Origin: DATKZS01 sp035527835 [NCBI: bacterium]
GTDB lineage: Bacteria > RBG-13-61-14
Reading direction: 5' to 3'
Assembly: GCA_035527835.1 (NCBI GenBank)
Contig: DATKZS010000213.1
Span: forward strand, 1-24,096
DNA: 24,096 bases
Below are positions 14,813 through 21,203 of the stretch, in pieces. The notes under the pieces were generated by a model. That model did no database searches and was not told where the DNA came from. It saw nothing but the letters and a program-made list of their open reading frames with translations. How positions within the stretch are numbered: the first letter of the stretch is position 1; each line of letters opens with the position of its first letter. A program made the position numbers and the translations under genes.

Positions 14813-16138
14813 ATGGCCCCGGCCAGCAAGACCATCAAGGACACCTACGAGATCCTGGACGACATCGGACGGGGAGGAATGGCCCAGGTCTACAAGGCCC
14901 GCCAGCTCTCACTGGGCCGCATGGTCGCCATCAAGGAGATCAAGCCCGCCATCGCCGCGAGCCCCGAGCTGGTCGAGCGCTTCAAACGCGAGGCCCGCAC
15001 CGCCGCGTCCCTGATCCACGAGAACATCGTCCAGGTCTATAATTTCGGCGAGCCTCGGGAGGACTCGCTCTTCATCGTCATGGAGTACGTGGAAGGCTTC
15101 GATCTGAAAAGCCTGCTCGCCAGGTCCACGATGGTCCCGCCCCGCATCGCCGCCATCGTCATCCGGGAAGTGGCCCGCGCGCTCGCCTATGCCCACGCCC
15201 GCGGGCTCATCCACCGCGACGTCAAGCCCGGCAACGTCATGGTCTCCAACCAGGGCGAGGTCAAGCTCATGGACTTCGGCATCGTCCGCGAGATGGACTC
15301 GGACCTCACCAAAACCGGCGCCTTCCTCGGAACCCCCAACTACATGGCCCCCGAGCAGTTCCTCGGCGAAGAGATCGCGCCCGCCACCGACCTCTTCTCA
15401 CTCGGGGTGGTCCTGTTCGAAATCCTCACCGGACAAAAGCCGTGGAAGGCCGACGGGGAGGGCGCGCTGGCCAAGAAGGTCCGCCTCGAGACCGAGCCGC
15501 GCGTCCGCTCGCTCAACCCCTCCGTCCCCCGCCGCCTCCAGAAGATCGCGCACCTGTGTCTCCGCAAAAAGCCGGCCCGCCGGCCGGCCGACGCGGAAGA
15601 GCTCGCGCGAATGCTCGACCGCGTGATCGGCAACGCGAGCCGGGAAGAGCAGCGGCGCGAGCTGGCCGCGTGGGTCCGCGAGATCACCGGCCAGGACCGC
15701 GAGCCCACGCCGGCATCGGCCTCCGGCCGGGACGCGGACTCCATGAAAAAGATCCGCATCCGCGAGCGCTCCGGCCCGGGCGTGAAAAAATCGGAGCTCT
15801 CCGAGGTCCAGGCCAAAACCAGGGTGTCGGGGGCGCGCGGGCCGGACGGCAAGAAGCCGGTCAAGTCCGCGCGAGTGCTCGGCAAAACCGGCGCCGGCTC
15901 GGGGGCCTCCGCCGCTCAAAAGCCGGCGGCGGACCAGCCCGCGCCGGATCGGCCCGAGCCCATCGAGCTCGGAGAGGCCATCATGAAATGGACGTGGCGA
16001 CTCATCCTCCTCGCCATCGCCCTGCTCGCCGCCATCACCGTCTTCCTCATCTTCAACCCCGCCAAAAACTCCGCCGGCCCGGACCACAAAGACGTCATCG
16101 AGCGCATCATTGACCGCCTCCGTCCCGGGCCGCAGTGA
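14813..16138 (+). CDS. Membrane-anchored Ser/Thr protein kinase (PknB-like)
   Basis: 441-residue Hanks-type kinase. The catalytic domain spans roughly residues 12-275: glycine loop GRGGMAQV (19-26), K41 in VAIKEIKP, HRDVKPGN at 134-141, DFG at 154-156, activation loop with LTKTGAFLGTPNY and APE at 179-181. A low-complexity, Ala/Lys/Pro-rich linker (about 290-390) follows, then one transmembrane helix near 395-413 (RLILLAIALLAAITVFLI) and a short basic tail (IIDRLRPGPQ) that would be outside if the kinase is cytoplasmic. There are no PASTA repeats, so no obvious external sensor. It is encoded with the PP2C phosphatase and pmbA/tldE in one run. The ribosome site before ATG 14813 is weak, suggesting coupling to the phosphatase. 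Confidence 0.94.
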   Translation: MAPASKTIKDTYEILDDIGRGGMAQVYKARQLSLGRMVAIKEIKPAIAASPELVERFKREARTAASLIHENIVQVYNFGEPREDSLFIVMEYVEGFDLKSLLARSTMVPPRIAAIVIREVARALAYAHARGLIHRDVKPGNVMVSNQGEVKLMDFGIVREMDSDLTKTGAFLGTPNYMAPEQFLGEEIAPATDLFSLGVVLFEILTGQKPWKADGEGALAKKVRLETEPRVRSLNPSVPRRLQKIAHLCLRKKPARRPADAEELARMLDRVIGNASREEQRRELAAWVREITGQDREPTPASASGRDADSMKKIRIRERSGPGVKKSELSEVQAKTRVSGARGPDGKKPVKSARVLGKTGAGSGASAAQKPAADQPAPDRPEPIELGEAIMKWTWRLILLAIALLAAITVFLIFNPAKNSAGPDHKDVIERIIDRLRPGPQ

Positions 16139-16154
16139 ATTTAATTTTCAAGGC

Positions 16155-16421
16155 GGGGTTTCACACAGAGGCACGGAGAACACGGAGCCAGAAGAGAATA
16201 ATTTTCTTCTCTCTGTACCGCTAACATGCAAGATGCATAAATATCTTTGCGCTTTTCGCTAAATCATGACCGACTGGCTGAAAGAATGAATGAACAAGGA
16301 TGTAAAGGATATTCAGGATAAAAAAATCTTATCCTTGACATCCTGAATATCCTTGTTAATAAACTCTTTGGTTGCGGCCTTGAGCCGCGCTGTGTTCTCT
16401 GTGCCTCGGTGCGAAACTCCC
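16155..16421. repeat. Nested inverted repeats between convergent kinase and rnr
   Basis: An outer inverted repeat (16155-16187 and 16392-16421; arms containing CACAGAGGCACGGAGAACAC and its near complement) encloses a second, unrelated hairpin at 16293-16357 (AACAAGGATGTAAAGGATAT and its near complement, ending CCTTGTT). Together they fill the 295-base gap 16139-16433 between two convergent genes, where they may act as a bidirectional transcript end. No gene is seen here. Confidence 0.72.
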
Positions 16422-16433
16422 TCTAAAAAGAAT

Positions 16434-18614
16434 TCACCCCTTCTCCAGCAGCCGGAAGGAAATTTTCCTCTGTTCCAGGTCCACCGCCACCGCCTGCACC
16501 CGGACGCGGTCGCCGATGCGGAACTCGAGGCCCGAGTGTCCGCCGCGCACCGCCATCTCCTTTTCGTGGAACTCCAGGTCCGGGTCGAGCGTGTCCGCCG
16601 GGACCATGCCTTCAACAAAAGCCTGGTCCAGCTCCACGAACAGCCCGAACGCCGCGACCCCGCTGATCACCCCCCCGAACCCCTCGCCCAGGTGCCGCGC
16701 CATCCAGCGCGCGCGGTAGTAGTCAACCATCTCCCGCTCCGCGTCCTGGGCCGCCCGCTCCCGCTCCGAGCAGTGCGCCGCGGCCCCTTTTAACGAACCG
16801 CCACCCGATGGTTCCACGGGTTTATGACCCGTGGCCCCGCTCCCCTTGCGTCTGCTCGTGGCGGCGATATCGCTGGACCCGGGTTGAAAGCCCGTGCCGC
16901 CCATGGAGAGGAACTGCTTGAGGATGCGGTGCACGATCAGGTCCGGGTAGCGCCGGATGGGCGAGGTGAAATGGCAGTAGCGGTCCGCGGCCAGCCCGAA
17001 GTGCCCGCGCAGCTCCGCGCTGTACTCGGCCTGCATCATCGAGCGCAGACACATCACCTTCACCATCATCTCGTAAGGCGTGCCCCGGGCCTTATTGATC
17101 ACGAGCTGGTAATCGCGCGGCCGGATGTGCTCCGGCTCCGCGCCTTTCTCCAGGAGCCGGAACCCGAGCGGCGCCAGCATCTCGGCCAGCGCCGTGACCG
17201 CCGGAGGCGCCGGCGGCTCGTGGATGCGGTAGACCATGGGCTGGCCGCGCTCGGTGAGGAACGAGGCCACCGTCTCGTTGGCCGCGAGCATGAACTCCTC
17301 GATCAGCTTGTGGCTCCAGGTCTGCTCGCTCCGCAGGATGGCGCTCACCTCGCCGTCGGGATCGAGGACCACCACCGGCTCGGGCACGTCCAGGTCAATC
17401 GCTCCCCGCTCGGCGCGCCGCTCGCGCCGAAGCAGGGCGAGCTCGCGCATGATCTGGATCGCCGGCCACGCTCCGGGCGGCCGCTCCCGGAGCCCGGAGT
17501 CGTGCTCCATCTCCTCGACCTGGTCATAAGAGAGCCGGTGGTCGCTGTTGATCACCGAGCCGTACATCCGCGATTCCAGCCTCCGGCCCCGCCCATCAAA
17601 ATTCATCTCCACCGTCATGGCCAGCCGGTCCACCCCGGGCTTGAGCGAGCATATTCCCGCCGACAGCTCCGACGGAAGCATGTGGATGGCCCGGTCCGGG
17701 AAATAAACGCTGGTCGCGCGCTCGTACGCCTCCGCGTCAATCGCCCCGCCGCGCTTTACGTAATGCGACACGTCGGCGATGGACACCCACAGGCGATAGC
17801 CGCCGTCCGTGCGCTCGATGGACACGGCGTCGTCAAAGTCCCGCGCGGTCTCCGGGTCAATGGTGATGGTGAACAGATTGCGCAGGTCCTCCCGCCCGGC
17901 CCGGTCGGCGGCCGTGACCTTCTGCGGCGCCGACCCCGCCTCCTCCCCGGCCTCCGCCGAATGCTCTTCCTCGAAGCCGTGCGCGCGCAGCGCGATCCTG
18001 GACTCGATCCCCGGCTCGTCGCTTGGCCCCAACACCTCAACGATCCGGCCCTGCACCCCGTGCGGCCCGGTCTTCACCACCTGGGCCAGCACCATCTCGC
18101 CCGCCGCCGCGTCCCCCGCGTCCGCCGGGTGCACCTTGAGCCAGGCGCCAATACGGGCGTCGCGCGGCACCACCATCTGGCCGTTGAAGTAACCCACGAT
18201 CGGAGACGCGCTGCGCTCGACCACCTTGACGATCTCGCCCCAGCCCTTGCCGCCCCGGCCCTCCGCGTGCGCCAGCGCCTCCACCCGGTCGCCGTGCAGA
18301 GCGCCGCCCATGTAGGAGGCCGGGATGAAAACATCCGCCATGCCTTCCTGGTCCGGCCGCACGAACCCGAAGCCCCGCGCGTGGCCCTCCAGCGTCCCCG
18401 TGATCTTCAGCCCCGCGTCACTCCGCACCCGCCCGCGCGTACCGACCGGCCTCCGGCCCCGATAAACGCCGCCCGAGTAACCGCCCGGCTCCGCGCCGCC
18501 GGCCTTTTTGCCGGACCGGGCAAAACCGCCGCTCCCGCGGCCCGCCTTGCCCCGGCCCGACGGCTTCCTCGCACCCCGGTCTCCCTTCTTGAATCCGCGT
18601 CCGCGTCCAGCCAT
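16434..18614 (-). CDS. rnr: Ribonuclease R
   Basis: 726-residue 3'-to-5' exoribonuclease of the RNase II/R family, which degrades structured RNA. In order there are a Gly/Arg/Lys-rich tail (about 1-65), a cold-shock OB domain (about 70-115; GFGFVRPDQEGMADVFIP), the RNB catalytic domain from about 240 with IDPETARDFDDA, whose D253, D259, D261 and D262 match the spacing of the RNase II metal ligands, SPIRRYPDLIVHR, and an S1 domain (about 645-725; FGGVISGVAAFGLFVELD). The N-terminal helix-turn-helix domain seen in E. coli RNase R is absent, replaced by the basic tail. Residues 572-606 are a repeat-derived insertion in the RNB-S1 linker. ATG 18614 has GGAGG about ten bases upstream; a GTG at 18647, also with a purine-rich site, is the alternative. 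It converges with the kinase gene. Confidence 0.93.
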   Translation of the reverse strand: MAGRGRGFKKGDRGARKPSGRGKAGRGSGGFARSGKKAGGAEPGGYSGGVYRGRRPVGTRGRVRSDAGLKITGTLEGHARGFGFVRPDQEGMADVFIPASYMGGALHGDRVEALAHAEGRGGKGWGEIVKVVERSASPIVGYFNGQMVVPRDARIGAWLKVHPADAGDAAAGEMVLAQVVKTGPHGVQGRIVEVLGPSDEPGIESRIALRAHGFEEEHSAEAGEEAGSAPQKVTAADRAGREDLRNLFTITIDPETARDFDDAVSIERTDGGYRLWVSIADVSHYVKRGGAIDAEAYERATSVYFPDRAIHMLPSELSAGICSLKPGVDRLAMTVEMNFDGRGRRLESRMYGSVINSDHRLSYDQVEEMEHDSGLRERPPGAWPAIQIMRELALLRRERRAERGAIDLDVPEPVVVLDPDGEVSAILRSEQTWSHKLIEEFMLAANETVASFLTERGQPMVYRIHEPPAPPAVTALAEMLAPLGFRLLEKGAEPEHIRPRDYQLVINKARGTPYEMMVKVMCLRSMMQAEYSAELRGHFGLAADRYCHFTSPIRRYPDLIVHRILKQFLSMGGTGFQPGSSDIAATSRRKGSGATGHKPVEPSGGGSLKGAAAHCSERERAAQDAEREMVDYYRARWMARHLGEGFGGVISGVAAFGLFVELDQAFVEGMVPADTLDPDLEFHEKEMAVRGGHSGLEFRIGDRVRVQAVAVDLEQRKISFRLLEKG
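16797..16901 (-). repeat. Palindromic repeat inserted in-frame within rnr
   Basis: About 35 codons (protein GGTGFQPGSSDIAATSRR through ATGHKPVEPSGGG) separate the RNB and S1 parts of RNase R. The DNA contains CCACGGGT-TTATG-ACCCGTGG (16814-16834, perfect 8-base arms) and a looser CGGG-TTGAAA-GCCCG stem (16879-16893). The TTTATG and TGAAA loops match those of the intergenic palindromes at 3631-3656 and 3715-3727, so this appears to be a copy of that dispersed family that kept the reading frame. Confidence 0.65.
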
Positions 18615-18687
18615 TATTCCATCCGCCTCCCCATCCGATTGTGCCACACCCCTCCCCCGTTTGCATCAAGCCCGGCGCGGCCGCCTC

Positions 18688-18892
18688 GCGGCTTTGGAGT
18701 GCGCGGGCACGACCGCGCTTTCATTGGCCTTGAGGTTCTAAAAGCGTCCTATAAAGCCGTGGAAACGCAGAGGGCACCGAGAAAATAAAAATTCTTTCTC
18801 TGCGTCCTCTGCGTCTCTGCGTTTAATTCCCACTCTCTCGGCGTTGCAGCGCCAATGAAAGCGGCGTCGTGCCGCGCGCACTCCAAAGCGGC
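18688..18892. repeat. Nested inverted repeat element upstream of rnr
   Basis: Arms at 18688-18728 and 18851-18892 are about 41 bases each and almost exact reverse complements (GCTTTGGAGTGCGCG and GCCAATGAAAGCG at their ends). Each arm has an inner GC palindrome (for example GCGCGG-GCACGA-CCGCGC at 18701-18718). Between them lies a second hairpin of CAGAG type (18763-18824; AAACGCAGAGGGCACCGAG against CTCTGCGTCTCTGCGTTT). The layout resembles a miniature inverted-repeat element with another repeat inside it; no flanking target duplication was seen. Confidence 0.75.
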
Positions 18893-19066
18893 GTTTCACA
18901 ACGGGCGCTATTTAATGGAGAGGGGAGTGGGCGGGGAGGGGCTGGGCCAGACCCGCTGACCCATGGGCTAATTTCAATTCCAGATCGTTCTCTGTTTCCA
19001 GTATCCCTTGGTCTCCAGCTCCAACCTGCCATCGGCCCAGGCCGGATTGATCTCCAGGGGCAAGGA
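18893..19066. other. Remaining non-coding part of the rnr-vapC gap
   Basis: This part of the 450-base gap between the rnr start and the small VapC partner has no supported gene. Longer open frames here run through the inverted repeat and have no ribosome site. A G-rich tract (GGAGAGGGGAGTGGGCGGGG) is at 18918-18937. No promoter or RNA structure was identified. Confidence 0.4.
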
Positions 19067-19273
19067 TTAAGAATTCTCTCGTCCTCTCTTGCGGTCACTC
19101 CGGCGCGAAGATCGCAAGGGCTTTTGCTTTCTAGGGCGTAACCGGACGACATTATGCCCGGAGGCTTCCTGCACGGCGCGCAGGTCAGCGCAGATCGCCG
19201 CGAGGTCCCCCTTGAACTTAAGGGTGTGGTCCATGCGGTGCTTGCGCACCTCGGCGACGATGGGGTCTTTCAT
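19067..19273 (-). CDS. Small VapC-associated protein, putative antitoxin
   Basis: 68-residue basic protein opening MKDPIVAEVRKHRMDHTLKF then GDLAAICADLRAVQEASGH. This form recalls a widespread family of short proteins (MKD.IV.EVR...) encoded directly after VapC-like PIN genes and presumed to be their antitoxins; I know no assigned fold. The C-terminal third is Arg/Lys-rich (RLRPRKQKPLRSSRRSDRKR). Its ATG overlaps the PIN gene stop by ATGA (19270-19273), with GGAGG seven bases upstream inside that gene, so the two are translationally coupled. Toxin-first order is the reverse of the usual VapBC arrangement. Confidence 0.72.
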   Translation of the reverse strand: MKDPIVAEVRKHRMDHTLKFKGDLAAICADLRAVQEASGHNVVRLRPRKQKPLRSSRRSDRKRGRENS

Positions 19274-19749
19274 GGTTCATCCTCCAATAATTCCTCGGGC
19301 GAGCAGATCTCGGGGCATTGGTATCCGGCATTTTCCACGATCCGTCTTATCTTAAAGCGGATGAATGGATTAATCAGGTGGCCGAAATTCCAGGTGATGA
19401 AGACTTCGATTCCATTCACGGCAGCCACCGCCACGTGAAGGGCATCTTCCGGATACTCCTTGGGAACGCCCTTTTCCGCAATGATCCTTTGCGCCAGATC
19501 CCGCGCCTCGTCGTCAATCTCAAGCATGGGAAAAGATTTAATGGCCTCAAGCCTCATCCGGGCTTGGCGGGGGTCGCCCCTTTGCGCCTCCTCGTAAACC
19601 AGCGCGGAAACGAAAGCACCATATTCAGCGGCGAGCTTGGGCCGAAGTTTCCTGGTGGCCTCCTGGTGACCGGCAATAATGGTATTCCGGCTCGTTCTGG
19701 CTGTTAAGTAACTCACCACCGTGGTTTCAATATAAACGTCCTTCTTCAC
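19270..19749 (-). CDS. VapC-family PIN-domain ribonuclease toxin
   Basis: 159-residue PIN-domain protein, a predicted metal-dependent endoribonuclease of the VapC type. Candidate acidic centre residues are E8 in VYIETTVVSYL (Glu in place of the usual Asp, as in a known subgroup), E53/E54 in VYEEAQRGD and D102 in YPEDALHVAVAA; the last position is N121 in FITWNFGHL, as often in this subgroup. Likely targets are tRNA or rRNA, by family analogy. The GTG start at 19749 has no Shine-Dalgarno; a -10-like box ends six bases before it and an in-frame TAA lies seven codons upstream, so translation may begin on a leaderless transcript. The downstream gene is the probable antitoxin. Confidence 0.85.
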   Translation of the reverse strand: MKKDVYIETTVVSYLTARTSRNTIIAGHQEATRKLRPKLAAEYGAFVSALVYEEAQRGDPRQARMRLEAIKSFPMLEIDDEARDLAQRIIAEKGVPKEYPEDALHVAVAAVNGIEVFITWNFGHLINPFIRFKIRRIVENAGYQCPEICSPEELLEDEP

Positions 19750-19755
19750 ATTAAA

Positions 19756-19784
19756 ATAATAGAGGTTTTATAAAGGATTCGCAA
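19756..19784 (-). promoter_or_regulatory. Predicted promoter of the vapC-like pair, leaderless type
   Basis: On the minus strand TTGCGA (19779-19784) and TATTAT (19756-19761) are exactly 17 bases apart; they match the sigma-70 consensus at four and five of six positions. The -10 box is followed by TTTAAT and then the GTG start, so the expected first transcribed base coincides with the start codon or nearly so. Confidence 0.55.
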
Positions 19785-19857
19785 GTCCCGGTCGATTAAG
19801 GGGAGAGGCAAAGGCAGATTTAAGGCTTGCCGGTTGCTAGGCCATTCCCCTCCGATG

Positions 19858-20559
19858 TTACTTCGGAGTTATGGGTCGAGTTCTTCCTGAAATCACGACT
19901 CCGGGATAATAAGCATTCGATACTTCAAAATCTTCTTTTTCGATTATGTCTTTATCCAAAAAGTAATATGCAAGAAAAGAAATTTTGTTTTTATAGTCCA
20001 TTGCAATGTCTTTACATTTACGCAATAGTTTCTGAACCATGTTATCGTAATCCCCCGCCATATCGGTTACAGGAATGTAGATCTGAATAAAAACGATTGA
20101 AGCATACCACGAAGGTTTTGATTCAAGCATTTTTAAATATTTCCGAGTCTGATTATCGGCGCCGCGCAAATACCATTTAACATTACCAGATATTGTGCCG
20201 GATTCAGATTTTATTGAAATAGTCTCATCCCGCTTGGCTTCCACAACCAGATTTTTCCTGCGAGAAAAGAAAAGCCATAAATCCGCTCTTCCTCGGCCTT
20301 TGGACTTTTCCGGATAAAATTCCAACGCCGCCGGATAATCCAGGCGATACGCGGCCATAGCCATTTTCCCCGCCAGGTCCATTTCCGTTGACCAATATGG
20401 CAAATCCATCGCTTTTTCCAGATACAAATCATAATAACGCCACATCTCCTCGAAGATTTTCTTGAGTTCTGGAAGCTTACTGATGATCGCATAATTGGCT
20501 GACAAGAAGATGTGCGACGACAGGCCAGCAACCCTTGCCGCAGGGCTTGGTCGTGTCAA
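19858..20559 (-). CDS. Hypothetical protein with PD-(D/E)XK nuclease-like core
   Basis: 233-residue soluble protein without a family name that I recognise. Residues 89-109 contain D93 (GRADLWLFF) and, on the next strand, E107 and K109 (NLVVEAKRDE). A D-x13-E-x-K pair on adjacent strands is the signature of PD-(D/E)XK nucleases such as restriction enzymes; an earlier E59 (STEMDLAGKMAMAAYRL) could be the helix acid. The rest has aromatic helices and a late SFLAYYFLDKDI strand. Function as a nuclease is inference. The ORF opens at a TTG (20559) just after an in-frame stop; the true start may be further in, for example ATG at residue 39, and no ribosome site is convincing. Composition is more AT-rich than the flanking core genes. 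Confidence 0.6.
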   Translation of the reverse strand: MTRPSPAARVAGLSSHIFLSANYAIISKLPELKKIFEEMWRYYDLYLEKAMDLPYWSTEMDLAGKMAMAAYRLDYPAALEFYPEKSKGRGRADLWLFFSRRKNLVVEAKRDETISIKSESGTISGNVKWYLRGADNQTRKYLKMLESKPSWYASIVFIQIYIPVTDMAGDYDNMVQKLLRKCKDIAMDYKNKISFLAYYFLDKDIIEKEDFEVSNAYYPGVVISGRTRPITPK

Positions 20560-20582
20560 CCTATTTTGCGATCATCAGTAGG
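20476..20582. repeat. 23-base inverted repeat around the nuclease-like gene start
   Basis: CTTACTGATGATCGC and eight more bases at 20476-20498 match the reverse complement of 20560-20582 at 20 of 23 positions. About 61 bases separate the arms, including the TTG start at 20559 and a small CCCT-TGCCGC-AGGG stem (20532-20545). One arm is coding (residues 21-28) and the other lies upstream of the start. It could be an operator or mRNA structure, or the scar of a local inversion. Confidence 0.55.
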
Positions 20583-20623
20583 TTCTCGGGTCGTCCAACC
20601 AAAGCCTCTCCAATCATTCTTTT

Positions 20624-21127
20624 TCATTGGCCCAATTCCTTTCCGAGCACAATCTGGTCTTCGCCTTTTTGGTAATAGTCATTGAACACTCCTTCCTTCT
20701 TGAACCCATTTGCCAGGTAAAATCGAATCGCTTGGCGGTAGAGGCGGCGGCTGGAAGAATCCACGTAAAGCTTCCGGGCTTTTTTCTTTTTCAAATCCTG
20801 GATCACCCGGTGAAGTAGTTTCTGGCCGATGCCTTGGCCCTGGCAACTGGGGTCAACATAGGTCCAGCCCAGCCAATAGACTCCGCTGTCCGCATACTCA
20901 TCATACCAATAGCCCGAAACCCCGATGATCTCTCTCCCCATGCAGGCAACGAATACCCGATCCTGTGGTCGTTGCTTCAGGTCGAAATAACGATGGTAAG
21001 TGAGAACCGCATGGGCTGCATCGGCTTGTCTTTGCCGGGAGATGAGGCTTAAAATTTGCTTCTGATCTTGCCGCCGCGCCAGGCGAATTGCGAATTTCAA
21101 TCTATCAGAGCTTCTTTTTCTTATCAT
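20624..21127 (-). CDS. GNAT family N-acetyltransferase
   Basis: 167-residue acetyl-CoA-dependent N-acetyltransferase. The acetyl-CoA binding motif A is clear: LGWTYVDPSCQGQGIGQKLL with QGQGIG at residues 96-101, followed by motif B-like LYRQAIRFYLANGFKKEG. Preceding strands (VFVACMGREIIGVSGYWYD) fit the fold. The substrate is unknown (small amine, antibiotic or protein). ATG 21127 is chosen; a TTG at 21151 would add eight residues, and neither has a strong ribosome site. It lies 76 bases after the acyl-CoA synthetase stop on the same strand and 64 bases before the nuclease-like gene, but differs from the synthetase in composition, so shared function is uncertain. Confidence 0.86.
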   Translation of the reverse strand: MIRKRSSDRLKFAIRLARRQDQKQILSLISRQRQADAAHAVLTYHRYFDLKQRPQDRVFVACMGREIIGVSGYWYDEYADSGVYWLGWTYVDPSCQGQGIGQKLLHRVIQDLKKKKARKLYVDSSSRRLYRQAIRFYLANGFKKEGVFNDYYQKGEDQIVLGKELGQ

Positions 21128-21203
21128 TTCAAGCCCGGCGTGGCTTTCCAATATGCCTCGCTCATTCTGGATCGCGCTCCCGCGGAGTATCTTCGGCTTC
21201 TCG

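Noticed and set aside
16335-16362. TTGACA and TAATAA 16 bases apart on the plus strand, a good promoter look-alike
   Set aside because: It lies inside the AAGGAT hairpin and points into the 3' end of rnr, where no plus-strand gene exists; antisense RNA is possible but unsupported.
16824-18788. Long plus-strand frame opposite rnr
   Set aside because: It has repeat-like RRP/HLG composition and no recognisable domain, and RNase R on the other strand is unambiguous.
18823-19152. 109-residue minus-strand frame upstream of rnr
   Set aside because: Its end (LWSARGTTPLSLALQRRES) is translated from the inverted repeat arm at 18851-18892, and it has no ribosome site.
20554-20559. TTGACA on the minus strand at the start of the nuclease-like gene
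   Set aside because: No -10 box is found at 16-18 bases, and the hexamer is also the proposed TTG start.
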